Below, one piece after another: positions 29,801-40,737 of a stretch of DNA of 64,000 nt. Below the pieces are notes generated by a model, which searched no databases, was not told the DNA's origin, and was given only the letters and a program-made list of their open reading frames with translations. Made by a program: the position numbers and the translations under genes. Where the stretch lies: assembly GCA_024305405.1 (NCBI GenBank), contig JAKNDB010000107.1, positions 1,302,001 through 1,366,000 of the forward strand, given 5' to 3'. This DNA comes from Dirofilaria immitis (taxonomy: Eukaryota; Nematoda; Chromadorea; Rhabditida; Onchocercidae). Each line of letters starts with the position of its first letter. The first letter of the stretch is position 1.

Positions 29801-29972
29801 AATATTTCTGTTTTAGGTGTTATTTTCTGATGATCAGCAATCTGAAATGAATCAACATATAATCAATCATACTCGGGAGGAATTAGATCAAGACCTGGAT
29901 AATGAAGGTAACAGTTACGATAATACATGCATTGCTTACAATACTGGTCATTGCAGAAACAGCAGCAAATAA
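26843..29972 (+). CDS. Unrecognised multi-pass membrane protein
   Basis: I do not recognise the family. Plausible exons: 26843-27015, 27505-27680, 28349-28520, 29305-29454 and 29817-29972 (or to donor 29907). The protein would start MILLENKNEFADDID (cytosolic-looking, acidic), pass into a hydrophobic segment with GSQWILVLTCLFIPPF, then the second exon LSALGIYLILRL and a strong membrane segment IAICLTMTIVFCGFGILLFC, then a third exon starting LMDNLYFLLAGISS. The later exons are soluble (GCKAVIGTDGIREQ; SDDQQSEMNQHIINH). Junctions 1-2, 2-3, 3-4 and 4-5 fit by phase if the first exon has one T too many (26939-26944) and exon 3 lacks two bases, in keeping with the indels elsewhere. Translation can end at TAA 29970-29972, or splice on at AAG|GTAAC toward the exons near 30.6-32.4 kb. 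Confidence 0.5.
27296..27362. repeat. Triplicated short repeat
   Basis: ATTAATCATATCATTCAAAA occurs three times in a row with small changes, in the first intron of the unknown membrane-protein gene. Confidence 0.85.
28530..28780. repeat. 83-bp tandem repeat, three copies
   Basis: Starts ten bases after the donor at 28520|GTAGGA. Copies two and three are almost identical (core TTAGTCTTACCGTTAATATT), and the first has a few substitutions. The repeat lies wholly inside the intron. Confidence 0.95.
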
Positions 29973-30585
29973 TTTTAGCGATGTTGCAACAGTAATAAAT
30001 TTAGGAGAACGGTATCGATATGCATTAGCAAGATGGAGCATTATTTCATAATCCAGTACTTTGATATACTCGATAACAATCTGCTATCATTTACATTGAA
30101 CTGATAGATAACATTTACAGTCACCGTAAATGAAAAAAAAAAAAAAACTAAATTCTGATTGGACGACAATTCTCGAAATTGCTTCGCTCGTTGCCGAGTC
30201 ATTTAATCGCAACATCGGAAAATTTTTTATCTTCTCTCACTTCTCGTTTCACCATCAATGGTTAAGTAAAATTATGATAGCTGATGGAACTTTGTTTCTA
30301 ATAGGTTAACATTAATTGATTGATTGATCTTGTTGAAATGAAGAATCTAACAAGGTGATTCTCGATTTCTTGGCAGTTCAGAGTAATAGCAAATGCGACT
30401 GACATCAAGTCACAAATATTATATTTTGCAGTCTCAACCATCTCGAATCTTGACATATAAAATTACAACTTTTATGAGGGATGTGATCTCTTGAAATTAC
30501 AATGCTTCAGCAATTATATTTGCTTTCAAATTGCAATGAGATTTTTGTATTAAATTTTTTTTTTTTTAATGGCAAAAGTATGAAA

Positions 30586-32406
30586 TTGAAGTCGCAAAAT
30601 TTATTTTTCGGATTCAATAACAGAATATCGGATGAGATGAAACCAAATAATATTGCAAATGTTGCCTGCCCAGTTGAAATACCGCATCAACAACAACAAC
30701 AAAAGCAATATTTTCTCAACAAAACTTCAGAAGAATATGGGATTATTACAAGAAGATGTGTTTCAGAAGGCGAAAGTAATAATTTCAGACATAGCGACTA
30801 TGAAAAATCCTCGGGCGATAATAATACAATTGGTAATAATTTATGATATATTAATGAAAAGTTTAAGAATCGGTTTCTGCTTTCACTGGAAATAAAAAAA
30901 ACTTTCGTAAAGCTAACAAAATCTGAATTTAGATAAAAATTTAACACTGATATACGAAAGTTATTTTGTACATAACCAGTTATGTAAAATGAAAGAATCA
31001 TATGATGTATTTCATATGCTCCTTCTGAAGGCATACTTTCGAACGTGGAAGTGAAACCTATAATAGCATAAATTTCCTACTTAAGAAAACTAATCAAACA
31101 ATATTAAGCTAACTATTTCTTTTTGAATCTGAAAAACAGTTATGAAGAATGTCCTTTAATTATTTGATTTTCAAAATATTATCAACGATAGATAAATTGT
31201 CCAGGAAACTGTTATTTCTCATTTTTATATTAATTAACAGATATCATTTGATCAGATGTCATTTGAACTACTCACATAAGAAAAGAAATAGAATCCCCGA
31301 AGAAACTATACAAAACTATATGTAACGCTTTTGTAAGATGTAGTAAGTTGCAGTAATCGTCAAGGAAGAATTAATGTCAAAGATAAATATCAAAATGAAA
31401 TTTGAATTAATTCCTCAATAAAATTACTTAGATGTATCAGGAAGAAAATAATAGTTTGCAAGGATAGTGATGCTTCAAAGGAATAATAGTAGTTTCTTCT
31501 ATTTTTTGCAATCGGCTGACAAATCATCTTAAGTTTCTGCTTTAGGTCATTTGCGGGACCAGTTTACTACTATGACAGTTCGGTGTCAATAGAGTTGAAG
31601 AATTTTGATTTAGATTTGCGGTCAGAGTCGCTTATCGTAAAGATGCCGAATATTCAGAATATTCGAAATTATAGTCATAGTGTTTCCGATGACTCAAGTT
31701 TGAAGCAAATGCGCATCATATCATCACGCACTTATAATCGTACAAGTAGGTTTAAACTTTTATTAAACTTTGTTTCCAGCATTTTCTGTTTTACATCTTA
31801 TCTTTCGCGTCTAAATCACTGGATAAATCGGAAATCAACACTTTTGCAACAAATGATTAATGAGAAGGTAAGAGATAAGAAACGGTAAAATTCCAGGAAG
31901 TGCTAGAAGGAGTCAGCGAAGATGTCATTCGAAAGATAATCATTACCATAGATCAAGGAACATTCAGCATTCATCTCATACTGCATATGCAGGATCAGAT
32001 GATGAAGACTTATCATTGTCTATTAATTACGAGAATGCTGTCAGGTCATCGTCATTCATAAATATTGATTTTAGTGATTGGATTCATCACTTTCTTCTTC
32101 TTTTAAACAAATATTGGCGAGAGATAAGATTGTAAGAATCCCAACTTAATCTTCGAAGAACGATTTTTATGACATTCCATATCGATGGTTCACCTTAGAA
32201 TATCGTATAGATCGTGAAAGTGCTCGATTCTATTTATCAAACTGTTCACATTGCTTTTTGTTGCCATTATTAAATGTTTCAGGATTAGGCAAAAGATACC
32301 GAATTTATCGCAAGAGCAAAAATCGATAAATTCTTCTTGCATGCCATCAATTGTAACGGCTATCGATTCAGGACGTGAATCAGATATAATTCGGAAAATT
32401 CTCTGA
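30586..32406 (+). CDS. Serine-rich, low-complexity C-terminal exons, family unknown
   Basis: Three exons join cleanly by phase: 31546-31745, 31897-32044 and 32283-32406, ending at TGA 32404-32406. They encode a polar sequence including SFAGPVYYYDSSVSIELKN, then an Arg/Ser/His-rich run (RSARRSQRRCHSK), an acidic GSDDEDLS patch and a final MPSIVTAIDSGRES. A further coding-like block at about 30586-30832 carries a short poly-Gln (PHQQQQQ) and ends at a GTAATA donor, but its phase does not match 31546, so an exon or a base is missing. These may be the cytoplasmic tail of the membrane protein just upstream, on the same strand, or a separate gene whose start I cannot find. No known domain is visible. 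Confidence 0.45.
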
Positions 32407-35290
32407 GACGAACTAATTCAAGGAATAAAAAATGAGAAATAAATGTAATATATAAATTTACAATTCATAAATGATACTAGAATATTTCAAGTGAATATTG
32501 ATTTATTATCATTATCAGAAATCATATATCATATGGTTGCTTACGTCATTTTCTTATTACCTGTTTAATTTGCATATATATTTATATAAATGACAGAAAA
32601 TTGAAACTTTCGAGGTATTGATGTGATGATCAAAGCAGAAAATGATGATGAATGTTTCGAAAATCAACGAAGGACATTCAATAAAGTTTCATCCTACTCA
32701 CATGACAAACCTGTTACTTATCTTGTGACAGAATTTTGATTAAATGATATAATTATTATTAATATTTTTTAACTATCTGTGTAATTAGTCATGCCAATAT
32801 TTATGGTGGAATCATAGCCTCAGAAATGTATGATATCAATCACTTCTTCACATAAATTGACACAATCTTATAGAAATTATATGCCACTCCTAAACATAAA
32901 TGATGAAATATGTATGTGCAGTGTTCAATTTTTATGATCGTTGATTTTAAATTGCAATGAAATTGAAATGATCTAGAATTGTTCCAGTTTTATCAGTGAT
33001 CGATTCATTTCACTGCAAATACAGCTTTCAATGATCGATTCATTGTATCGTAAACACAGCTGAAATTATATTGCACTATCATATATGTTATCATATCTAT
33101 CAGTATCATTGTCCGTAGAAAACTATCATTATCGTTGTCCGTAGTTTAATGACATTGCACTGAGCGCTTTTTAAAACTATTACTAAATGTTTGATTAGTT
33201 TAACCGCGATTCTTTAGAACTATGAGAGATATGGAGAAAAAAATGTTTATAGCTCGCATTCTTTCCTTAAATCAAATATTAGATTCTACTAGCAAACTTG
33301 TCTTGAAATGAAATTGATGATTGATGATATATATCTTCAAATAAATGCTAAATTTTTCAATAAATACAAAGTCTCGCCAAATTAAAAAATTGAATTTTTC
33401 CTTCATTCAATATTCAAAAGGAAATGAAGCATTATTTTGAAGATCTATACAGAATTCTAACAAACAAAACGAATCTACTAAAAAAAAAAAAAAAAAACAA
33501 ATACTTCCTTTCATGGTTAAAAAATGATTGTCACGTTGTTGTAAACAAACTGCAAATTTTGTTTGCTTTTAATCACAATAATTAAACAATACAATGATAA
33601 CGACTAATTGCGATTTTTTTTTATCAATCCATTTCCAATGAATATGATATTATTATTATCGATATGAAAAATTCAATTAAAATATGAAAAACGAAAAAAA
33701 ATGTTCAACATGAACTATGCAAATTTCGAAAGATATTAGCTCGAAATGAAGAAATAATCAATTTAGCAACTATAAAAACTGATAGTTAAAAATCTTTCGA
33801 TTAATTTGAAAAATAGCTCAATTATCAGATTATCAGAATTAGCAGCATGTTGGAAATTAGATTATCTTTAGCATAATATTTTTGTTTTATCAATAATAAT
33901 CATTGTTAAGTTGAAATTAGATTTAAATTAGATTTATAATTTATTCAGTATTTGTATATATATATATAAAAAAACAAATTCTGATTATTTCAATGAAATT
34001 ATATAAATTTTGATTATTTCTATAAAAATCATTTATCATTTATCAAACAATAATTGAAAAAGAAATATTATTAAATGAAATAGTGTAAAAAAGAAAAAAA
34101 CGAATCATACTCTGCCATAAATCAAATTTTCTTCCTTTGTCGAAATACTTCAGCTTTCTCGTTTGGTAATAACAAAAATGATGAAACAAAGAATATTGCA
34201 TAGGATGGAATTTGTAATATTCGCCCAGACGAATGAATAATCATTTATCCAAATTGTATAGTATGAAAATCTTTCGTCTCCAATCTTTCGATATGCTAAT
34301 GAAGTTGTATGCATTGCGGAAGATGTTGAAATCCATGTTTATTGTTTGAAATGTTAGAAGGAACTAAAATTATTGTTGCAAAACTAAGTGCATTATATGC
34401 AATGTAAGAGGAAAGAAGGCTTACAAAAGTTAAACAATGTTGCTAAATAAATATTATTCTCTCTCATCTTTTGTCTGATAACCAGTCTTTTGAATGTTTT
34501 AACAATATCATAAGTTATCACCCACTATTAAAGACCAAGGATCATTTAATAAGAAAAAGAAATTTTTAGGTGACAAAAGCTTCAGCTTCTTTCTCATTCA
34601 TAATTTTTTTTTTTTTTTTGCTCTTATCAATATGCACTTTCAAACTCAACTTTATCAATTCCTAACATCAATCACCTTCAGATAATCAGAAAGAAATTCG
34701 AATATTATGTGCCCCATATTCATTTATTATTGTTTTGTGTATTATAGTTGCAGCAAATAAAGTTCGTCACCACAAAACTTTGTTACGCATCGAATTCAAC
34801 TCTACTCAATTTCCAATCATGCAAAAATTTTTTCCACCACAGTAAATTTTCAATATCATCGCTCATTTTTTCTTCCTATTAAATGACTAAAGATTACTAC
34901 TTTTTTTTTTTTTTTAACTAATCACTAAATAACAACAATAATAAATTATGCTTGTATTCTGAAAATTATGTTCAACAACATAATACTAAATTCTGTTCCT
35001 ACTAATTACCATTGGATAATAAATGCTTGGAATAATTAAACTTAAATATATTATTGACAATTTCATCGATTAATGCAAAAAAAATATATATATAATCTAT
35101 AAATTATCAGATTAAAGCCAACATTATTCATAACGATAAATAAAATTATTTATATTTTCAAAAAAAAGATTATCGGCAATAAAAATTAAAAAGTGCGAAA
35201 TATTTCGATATAATTGAACGATCTGTTTTTTTATCAATACAATATATTTGTGTTGATAAAATTCCTTATCATTCAATCTCTAATTTTTAT
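32407..35290. other. Gene-free region upstream of the retroelement
   Basis: No supported gene. AT-rich, with several poly(A)/poly(T) runs of 14-18 bases and scattered TATCATTATCA-like words. Confidence 0.5.
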
Positions 35291-35773
35291 AGTGAAAATA
35301 TTCGTTGCTTTTTCTTGCGTTACGATAAGGCGGTATACAAAGTCGCAAATTGTTTATTTCTATTTAAGCTCCAAATGTTGCCAAAGCAAAATTCAAAGAT
35401 ACCAATCCTAAACTTGGCTAATATACTGCGCAAAACAAACAAATCTTCCAATTACATGTTTTAATACGGTAAATTATTCCAACACGACAACGAACGATTA
35501 AAATTTCGATAAGACGAATTAAAATGACGGTAACAGTATGAAAATATGAAAAAGAGACCCAAAATGTGACCTTTTATATTGTCCATTCAATTGACCTCAT
35601 AGTCTTTCAAGAAATCTTTCAAAAATAATTTTGTTGCTTAGGATCTTTCATACAGTTCAGTGATCAATTCTAAAATTACAAGACTCATTGCCTTTATTTG
35701 GAACCATAAACATGATTACTTATATGAATCAATTTACAACATCTTGGCCTACAAATTTTATACGTCTTTAACA
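35291..35773 (-). repeat. 3' LTR of the BEL/Pao element
   Basis: Shares with the other LTR the plus-strand start AGTGAAAATATTC, a TTTTTCTTGC stretch, TAATACG, ACGACAAC and the end segment ATTTACAACAT. On the sense strand it begins TGTTAAAGACG. It contains AATAAAGGC on the sense strand, a likely polyadenylation signal. It is about 117 bp longer than its partner. Confidence 0.8.
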
Positions 35774-36179
35774 CTTAACTTATGAATCGTTATATTTTCT
35801 TTTATCATAGAACTTCGAATTTATTCGTGACAGTTAGGAAGAAGAAAAATTTGAATTGATTAATTTTGACAAAATTTATTTAATTTGTCCCATTCATTTC
35901 TTCTCTCAAACACAATTTATCATGAAGAGAGAGAAAATGCCAGACTTTCATTAAGCTGTTGATTTTGTTGCAAATTTTCCATCATACCACACACCTTAAA
36001 CTTAGAATAAAAAAACTGCACCTTAATTGCTTTCAGTATTGAGGAAGCATTCACTTTTTCCTTTGTTTTGCTTCAAGTAATTACTATCAAATGCGCGGCT
36101 TATTAATTCTTTTCCATTACTTATATTCTTTTTAATTTCACATTCTACTCAATCGATATTTTCTACATCTTCGTTTTGA

Positions 36180-36500
36180 CTTTTAATTTCGAAAGCGACC
36201 AATAAATTTATAGGTTTGATTAATTTGTGATTATTGTGGAGTTGTACTGTTGCGCTTCGAATTGCTCCTTCTTTACCTGGTTTCAGCTCTTCAATAATCT
36301 ACAACTTCCAGGTTCCTCTTAGTTGTTCTTCCGTCATCATTATCACAATTTCATTTATTTCAGGTTTTCTTTCAGTTAAACATGGTTCTTATCGGTGCTG
36401 GACATGCTATTGCTCCCAATCAACTTTGGAAAGCGGCAGCAGTTCTTCTTTCAATTCAACAAGTTTCAACTTTGATTGTGAAAGATAATCAGGAAGTTTT
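36180..36500 (-). pseudogene. BEL/Pao integrase C-terminal remnant
   Basis: The minus strand shows RGTWKL followed by GKEGAIRSA, the signature of the domain at the end of Pao integrases, interrupted by stop codons and changes of frame. Confidence 0.75.
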
Positions 36501-37380
36501 TCTAAAGCTTTTCACAATTCTACAATACCTCATTTTTATATTTGTAACTAGCAGTCAATTCCCCAATTCCTGCTTTATTATAGGCAATGTTTTATCATAG
36601 TTACAGGCAACAGTTTTAGCTCTTCATTCAACTTAGAAGTCTGATGCTGCAATTTTCTAAGCATGTCATTCGCAATAGCCAATTCTTTCTATTTCTTTTC
36701 CAAATACATTCAATGTTTACATGCATTCATTATTTTTGTCGGCTAGTTTCTTTTTCAACATTTACGAATCTCAGCTTCATATTCCAAATCTGTTTCTGGC
36801 ATAGACTTTTTTTGTTCAACACACTGATAACATCTGTTGTCGCTCTCTGTTATATTGCTTGTTGGTACAATATATCGTTCTCCATCTACAATATAAACAT
36901 ACAAATTAACATTCATTTTTTTGATACTCGTTACCTGCCGTAATATTCATATGGAAACTTCTTGTTCGGATGCTAACTGAGTTACATCGATGCACTCATT
37001 TTTGTTTTAATTAGAGGCATTATTAATTACAAAACTGATAGCTGAACATAATACGATTGAACTGATTTTTCGATCCTGCAAAATATCGCTTTCAGTTATA
37101 ATATAGCCAGCTGATGTGTTGATAAACCAAAATACATTCGTTAGCTCCCTAATCACTTTTGATTCAAATTCAATGAAATCTGCTCCGATTAATAATTCTG
37201 ATTTCTTCTATTTTTATGGAATTCTGTCCAATTGATTTACTTATTTTGTAGCAATTCAGTCTTTGGATGATTAGCTATATCAGTTCTTTGTAATTGTGAG
37301 ATGAGATATTCCATAATTCTCTCTTTCATGAATTTATACTTCCCATTTCTTAACTGAATATTAAGCAACACTACTGTTGT

Positions 37381-37596
37381 TTAATGTCCTTTGATTTTCT
37401 CTTCAGCAAAAACTTCTATTCTCAACATTTCGGTCTGTTCTCGATTCAGCTTCAATTGTTTATAAACTTCATTGATTATAAAAGATAACTGTGATTCTGA
37501 ATTCAGAAAGGCTGTTACGATTACTTGCTTATTATTCTTTGGATTCATAATTATTATATCTCTACATAAAAGACCTTCTTTTACTAGCCTTTTCAT
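37381..37596 (-). pseudogene. BEL/Pao A17-like protease fragment
   Basis: Seventy-one residues open with a Pao-like region before the protease (MNPKNNKQ...) and reach the active-site region. There FLNSESQ stands where the family has a DSGS-type motif, so the catalytic Asp is absent. Not expected to be active. Confidence 0.75.
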
Positions 37597-38059
37597 TTAC
37601 AGTAATTGCTGGAGTATAATGTATCATTTTTTCGTTTGCGATATTCTTTTCTTTATATCAATTGTGCTGACCTTTATAATGAAAGCATGTAGTTGCATTT
37701 TCTGCTATCATATTTTCTCATACATCGGAAACACAGATCCAGTTTTCTAGCTCTGATAAATCTTTGATTGACTGTTCTATACTCATTACATTCATCATTC
37801 CAATGACTTTTTGAGCAGAAGATGCAAGATCGCTTAACAGTACTTTTCATAGCAGCAACGATAGCTGAAATTTGTGCTTAATATTCTCGACTTGATTTCT
37901 TTACTTGATTTTTGCATAGATCTTACTCGATCTTCTCATTTCTTATTGTAAATGATTTACAGCTTCATTTTCTGTTATTATTGCTTCTAATTGTTTTCTC
38001 AGTTTTGTTACAGAGCATAAATCTTCTTTTTCTCGATTTTGATGGATCCTACAAAATCC

Positions 38060-38897
38060 ATCATGGCAGCTTCGATTCAATTTCTGTTTCAATTTCTAGA
38101 TGCTCCAAATTTTCTCCCAATGTTTCCTGTTGCCGTGATATTCTTTCCAAGTTTTCCACAATTGATATGAGATCCTTGCTCTTTTCAGCTGCTGGAAGTC
38201 TCTTTAAATTCATAGTACAACTGCCGCTAGATAGTTGTTTGATTTGCATACTTTTGTTTGAATACATTCATTATTACTGGATAATTTTCAGGATTATAAC
38301 GTATCCAAAAATAGCTGCCATAGTTTTTCCAGTTAAACATCAATGAAACAGAATAATTTTTTATATCGCAGGAATGTTTTGATTATCCATAGCAACTTAA
38401 AAATTTGCATAGAAAGCAGATCATTCTAAAAGTTCGCTAGAGAATTTTTGCAATTCCAATTTAAGACCGAAAATTCATTTGATGCAGAGTGTGAAGCTGG
38501 AGTAGTAAAGTGAGCTTTCTTTTTTGTCAAGATGCAGCAGAACGGTTTCCATTTCTTTGTTTTGTCTCCAACATTGCTGATATATCTCTTTCCATCATAT
38601 CAATCCGTTTGTCCGCAGTCACCAGTTTGGGCATATATCTGTTCTTCCTTTTTCTACTTATCATCAGGCAGTTTTAATTAATTTCAGCTATTTCTAATTT
38701 ATTGCCTCCAAATTATTGACAGCAGAAGTGACAGACAAGTTTGTATATTGCAGTCGGTAGAAAAGGTTTTCGTAATAAACACTTTTTTTTTCATTAGTAG
38801 ACAGTTTCAGAGGTTTTAGAATTTCTGGTACTTCTTTCAACAATCGCTGCAAACGCTCTTTTGTGGATATTGCGGACTGACAAAGTGATCCAAACAT
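38060..38897 (-). pseudogene. BEL/Pao gag remnants
   Basis: Two open blocks (38897-38694 and 38267-38061) match the Pao gag layout: an N-terminal helical block with an alternating-charge segment (KERLQRLLKEV), and a downstream LERISRQQETLGENLEH stretch typical of the end of the gag core. The bases between are frameshifted. Confidence 0.75.
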
Positions 38898-38980
38898 TTT
38901 TCTTTTATTTTAGAATTCTCAACTGATTTACTGCAAATCCACGACTTCCTCCGATCAAATTCTTAGTTCATGGCACATAT

Positions 38981-39346
38981 AGTGAAAATATTCTTTGTTT
39001 TTTCTTGCACTGTAACGGGCTATACAGAATTACAAATTCTTCATTTCCGTTTAAGTTTTCCAAACGCTATCGAAGATAAAGTTACTAGTCTCAAATCTGA
39101 TTAATTAAATCTTTAATACGATAGTTTTTCTAATACGACAACAAACTCAACGATTAAGATTACTTATCATGTTTATGTGCTCAAACTCAAATAAAGGCGG
39201 TGACACTGGTAACCTCATAATCGATCTCGGAATGGCGTAAAGGATCCTAACATTGACATCATTTTCGCTAAACGGAGTCCACGAGGTTTGTAAGATGAAT
39301 AATATTTACAACATTTTGACCTTCAAATGAACACATCTTTAATACA
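38981..39346 (-). repeat. 5' LTR of the BEL/Pao element
   Basis: 366-bp partner of the LTR at 35291. The two have diverged strongly, with a block missing here or extra there, indicating an old insertion. On the sense strand it starts TGTATTAAAGATG and ends with TTTTCACT. Confidence 0.78.
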
Positions 39347-40273
39347 TTTATTAATTTTTTATTTTTTTATTTTTTCTTTTTTTTTTTTAATCATTTATTT
39401 TTGATTATAATTTCGTCTTATATATTTATTTATGTAAATTAATGATTCTAAAAGTTTTTAAAATCTTTAAATTATCTATTCATATTGGAATATAACGATA
39501 TGAATATATGCATATGAAGAATTGCAGCTATCATAATACCTTTTTATTTTATATAATTTGCTTTATTTGAAAAGTGCTCATTAAAAATTATTCTAAAACG
39601 ATTATGCATAAAAATTAGCTATTTAGTAAATTAGCTATTTAGTAACAGTTAATTGGTTTTTTTCTTTTTTCTCTTACATTCAGTTATTTCATTTTTGAAT
39701 AATTCATTGAAAAAAATTCGATTTGAAAATAAATAATCATATACAAAACTTGCATTCTATGCTTTTCTATTTTTCTTTTTTTTCACATTTTTAAAATCCA
39801 TTCTGATATCTCGAAAACTATACTGATCACAGGAATAACCCGAAAATTGTAATCATACATCTTTTTTTTTTTTTTTTTTTTCGATATTTATACCATTCAT
39901 TAATTGATCAAATCGAATTCCACCCATATTAATTTTGGCTAGAAGATTTATTTCGCTGCACTTATTTCGGCTACAAAAATTATCTTTTTCTTTGGTCTTG
40001 AATGCTAACATAATTCCATATTCAGGATGCCAATTATATCAACCTAATTCAAAGAATTTTGAATTCAAAATTTAATATGCAATGGAAGAGTTGATCTTAA
40101 TTAATCAAAATTTTGTAAATTTTATCTGTAATTTTTGGTATAAGATGTTTTGGTTGGTAAAAATATATTAAATGAAAAACCGAAAATGCCAAAATTATCG
40201 TATTGCTAAAATAGCGAGAAGAAGCAAAGAATTAGTAATTTCTTTATTCTGAATTTATATTGCTGGCCTATAT

Positions 40274-40570
40274 ATGTTGTATGTACAGATTTTTTGCGTA
40301 CTGTAAAATGTAAGCTAGCCCATTGTGTCTATTTATGAGCTCAAAAAAGAGCTCCATTTCATGCGTGCTAATAAAGGCGTTGTTTCTTGTAGTCATCGAA
40401 CTGTACTAGAATCCTCCATCTAGATGGAGGAAGAGGGTCCTGAGTACTAAAACCATTATAAAAGAACGAGGTCAATTGAATGGGCATATCTGTCATTATT
40501 TAGTCTCCATTTTTCTTTGAGTTATGATATCGTTATTAAAATTGTCTTATTGATATCATTGAATTTGCAT
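40274..40570 (+). repeat. Solo-LTR-like sequence upstream of the nucleoside transporter
   Basis: Read on the plus strand it aligns in order with the sense strand of the LTR at 35291-35773: TGTTGTATGTAC start, AATAAAGGC followed by TCTTGTA and GAACTGTA, then GAGGTCAATTGAATGG, then GTCTC...TTTTTC and TTAAAATTGTCTTATTGAT. No second LTR or internal region accompanies it. It also contains two short palindromes, GAGCTC...GAGCTC and CCTCCATCTAGATGGAGG. Its sense direction is the same as that of the gene starting at 40738. Confidence 0.6.
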
Positions 40571-40737
40571 TATTGATATTGCAATGGTTGCGTCGGCTGA
40601 TGTGTTATCAAATTTATCGTGATAAAGGTTTAACTATCTAAGTATCTCAAACTTCAGTTATTACCATTGAAGTTGTCACGATTAAAGAAAATCGACGATT
40701 TATCTCATTACATTTTGTTTCCTGAATTTCACCAAAT

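Larger units (their letters stand above)
35291..39346 (-). mobile_element. Decayed, internally deleted BEL/Pao LTR retrotransposon
   Basis: About 4.06 kb between two related LTRs, transcribed on the minus strand. In sense order the remains are gag-like (about 38897-38060), a C/H-rich stretch (about 37740-37650) where a zinc knuckle would lie, an A17-type aspartic protease fragment (37596-37381) and the C-terminal end of an integrase (about 36500-36180). I see no reverse transcriptase or RNase H, and the internal part (about 3.2 kb) is too short for a full BEL/Pao copy, so the middle of pol appears deleted. All parts carry stops and frameshifts. The five bases outside each end read TTTAT, a possible 5-bp target-site duplication, though AT richness makes chance agreement possible. 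It lies in intergenic DNA upstream of the nucleoside transporter. Confidence 0.85.

Noticed and set aside
36234..36943. Plus-strand open frames rich in Ser, Phe and Ile
   Set aside because: They are antisense shadows of the minus-strand BEL/Pao element.
40330..40440. Short palindromes as a possible terminator or hairpin RNA
   Set aside because: They fall inside the LTR-like sequence and nothing else suggests a separate RNA gene.
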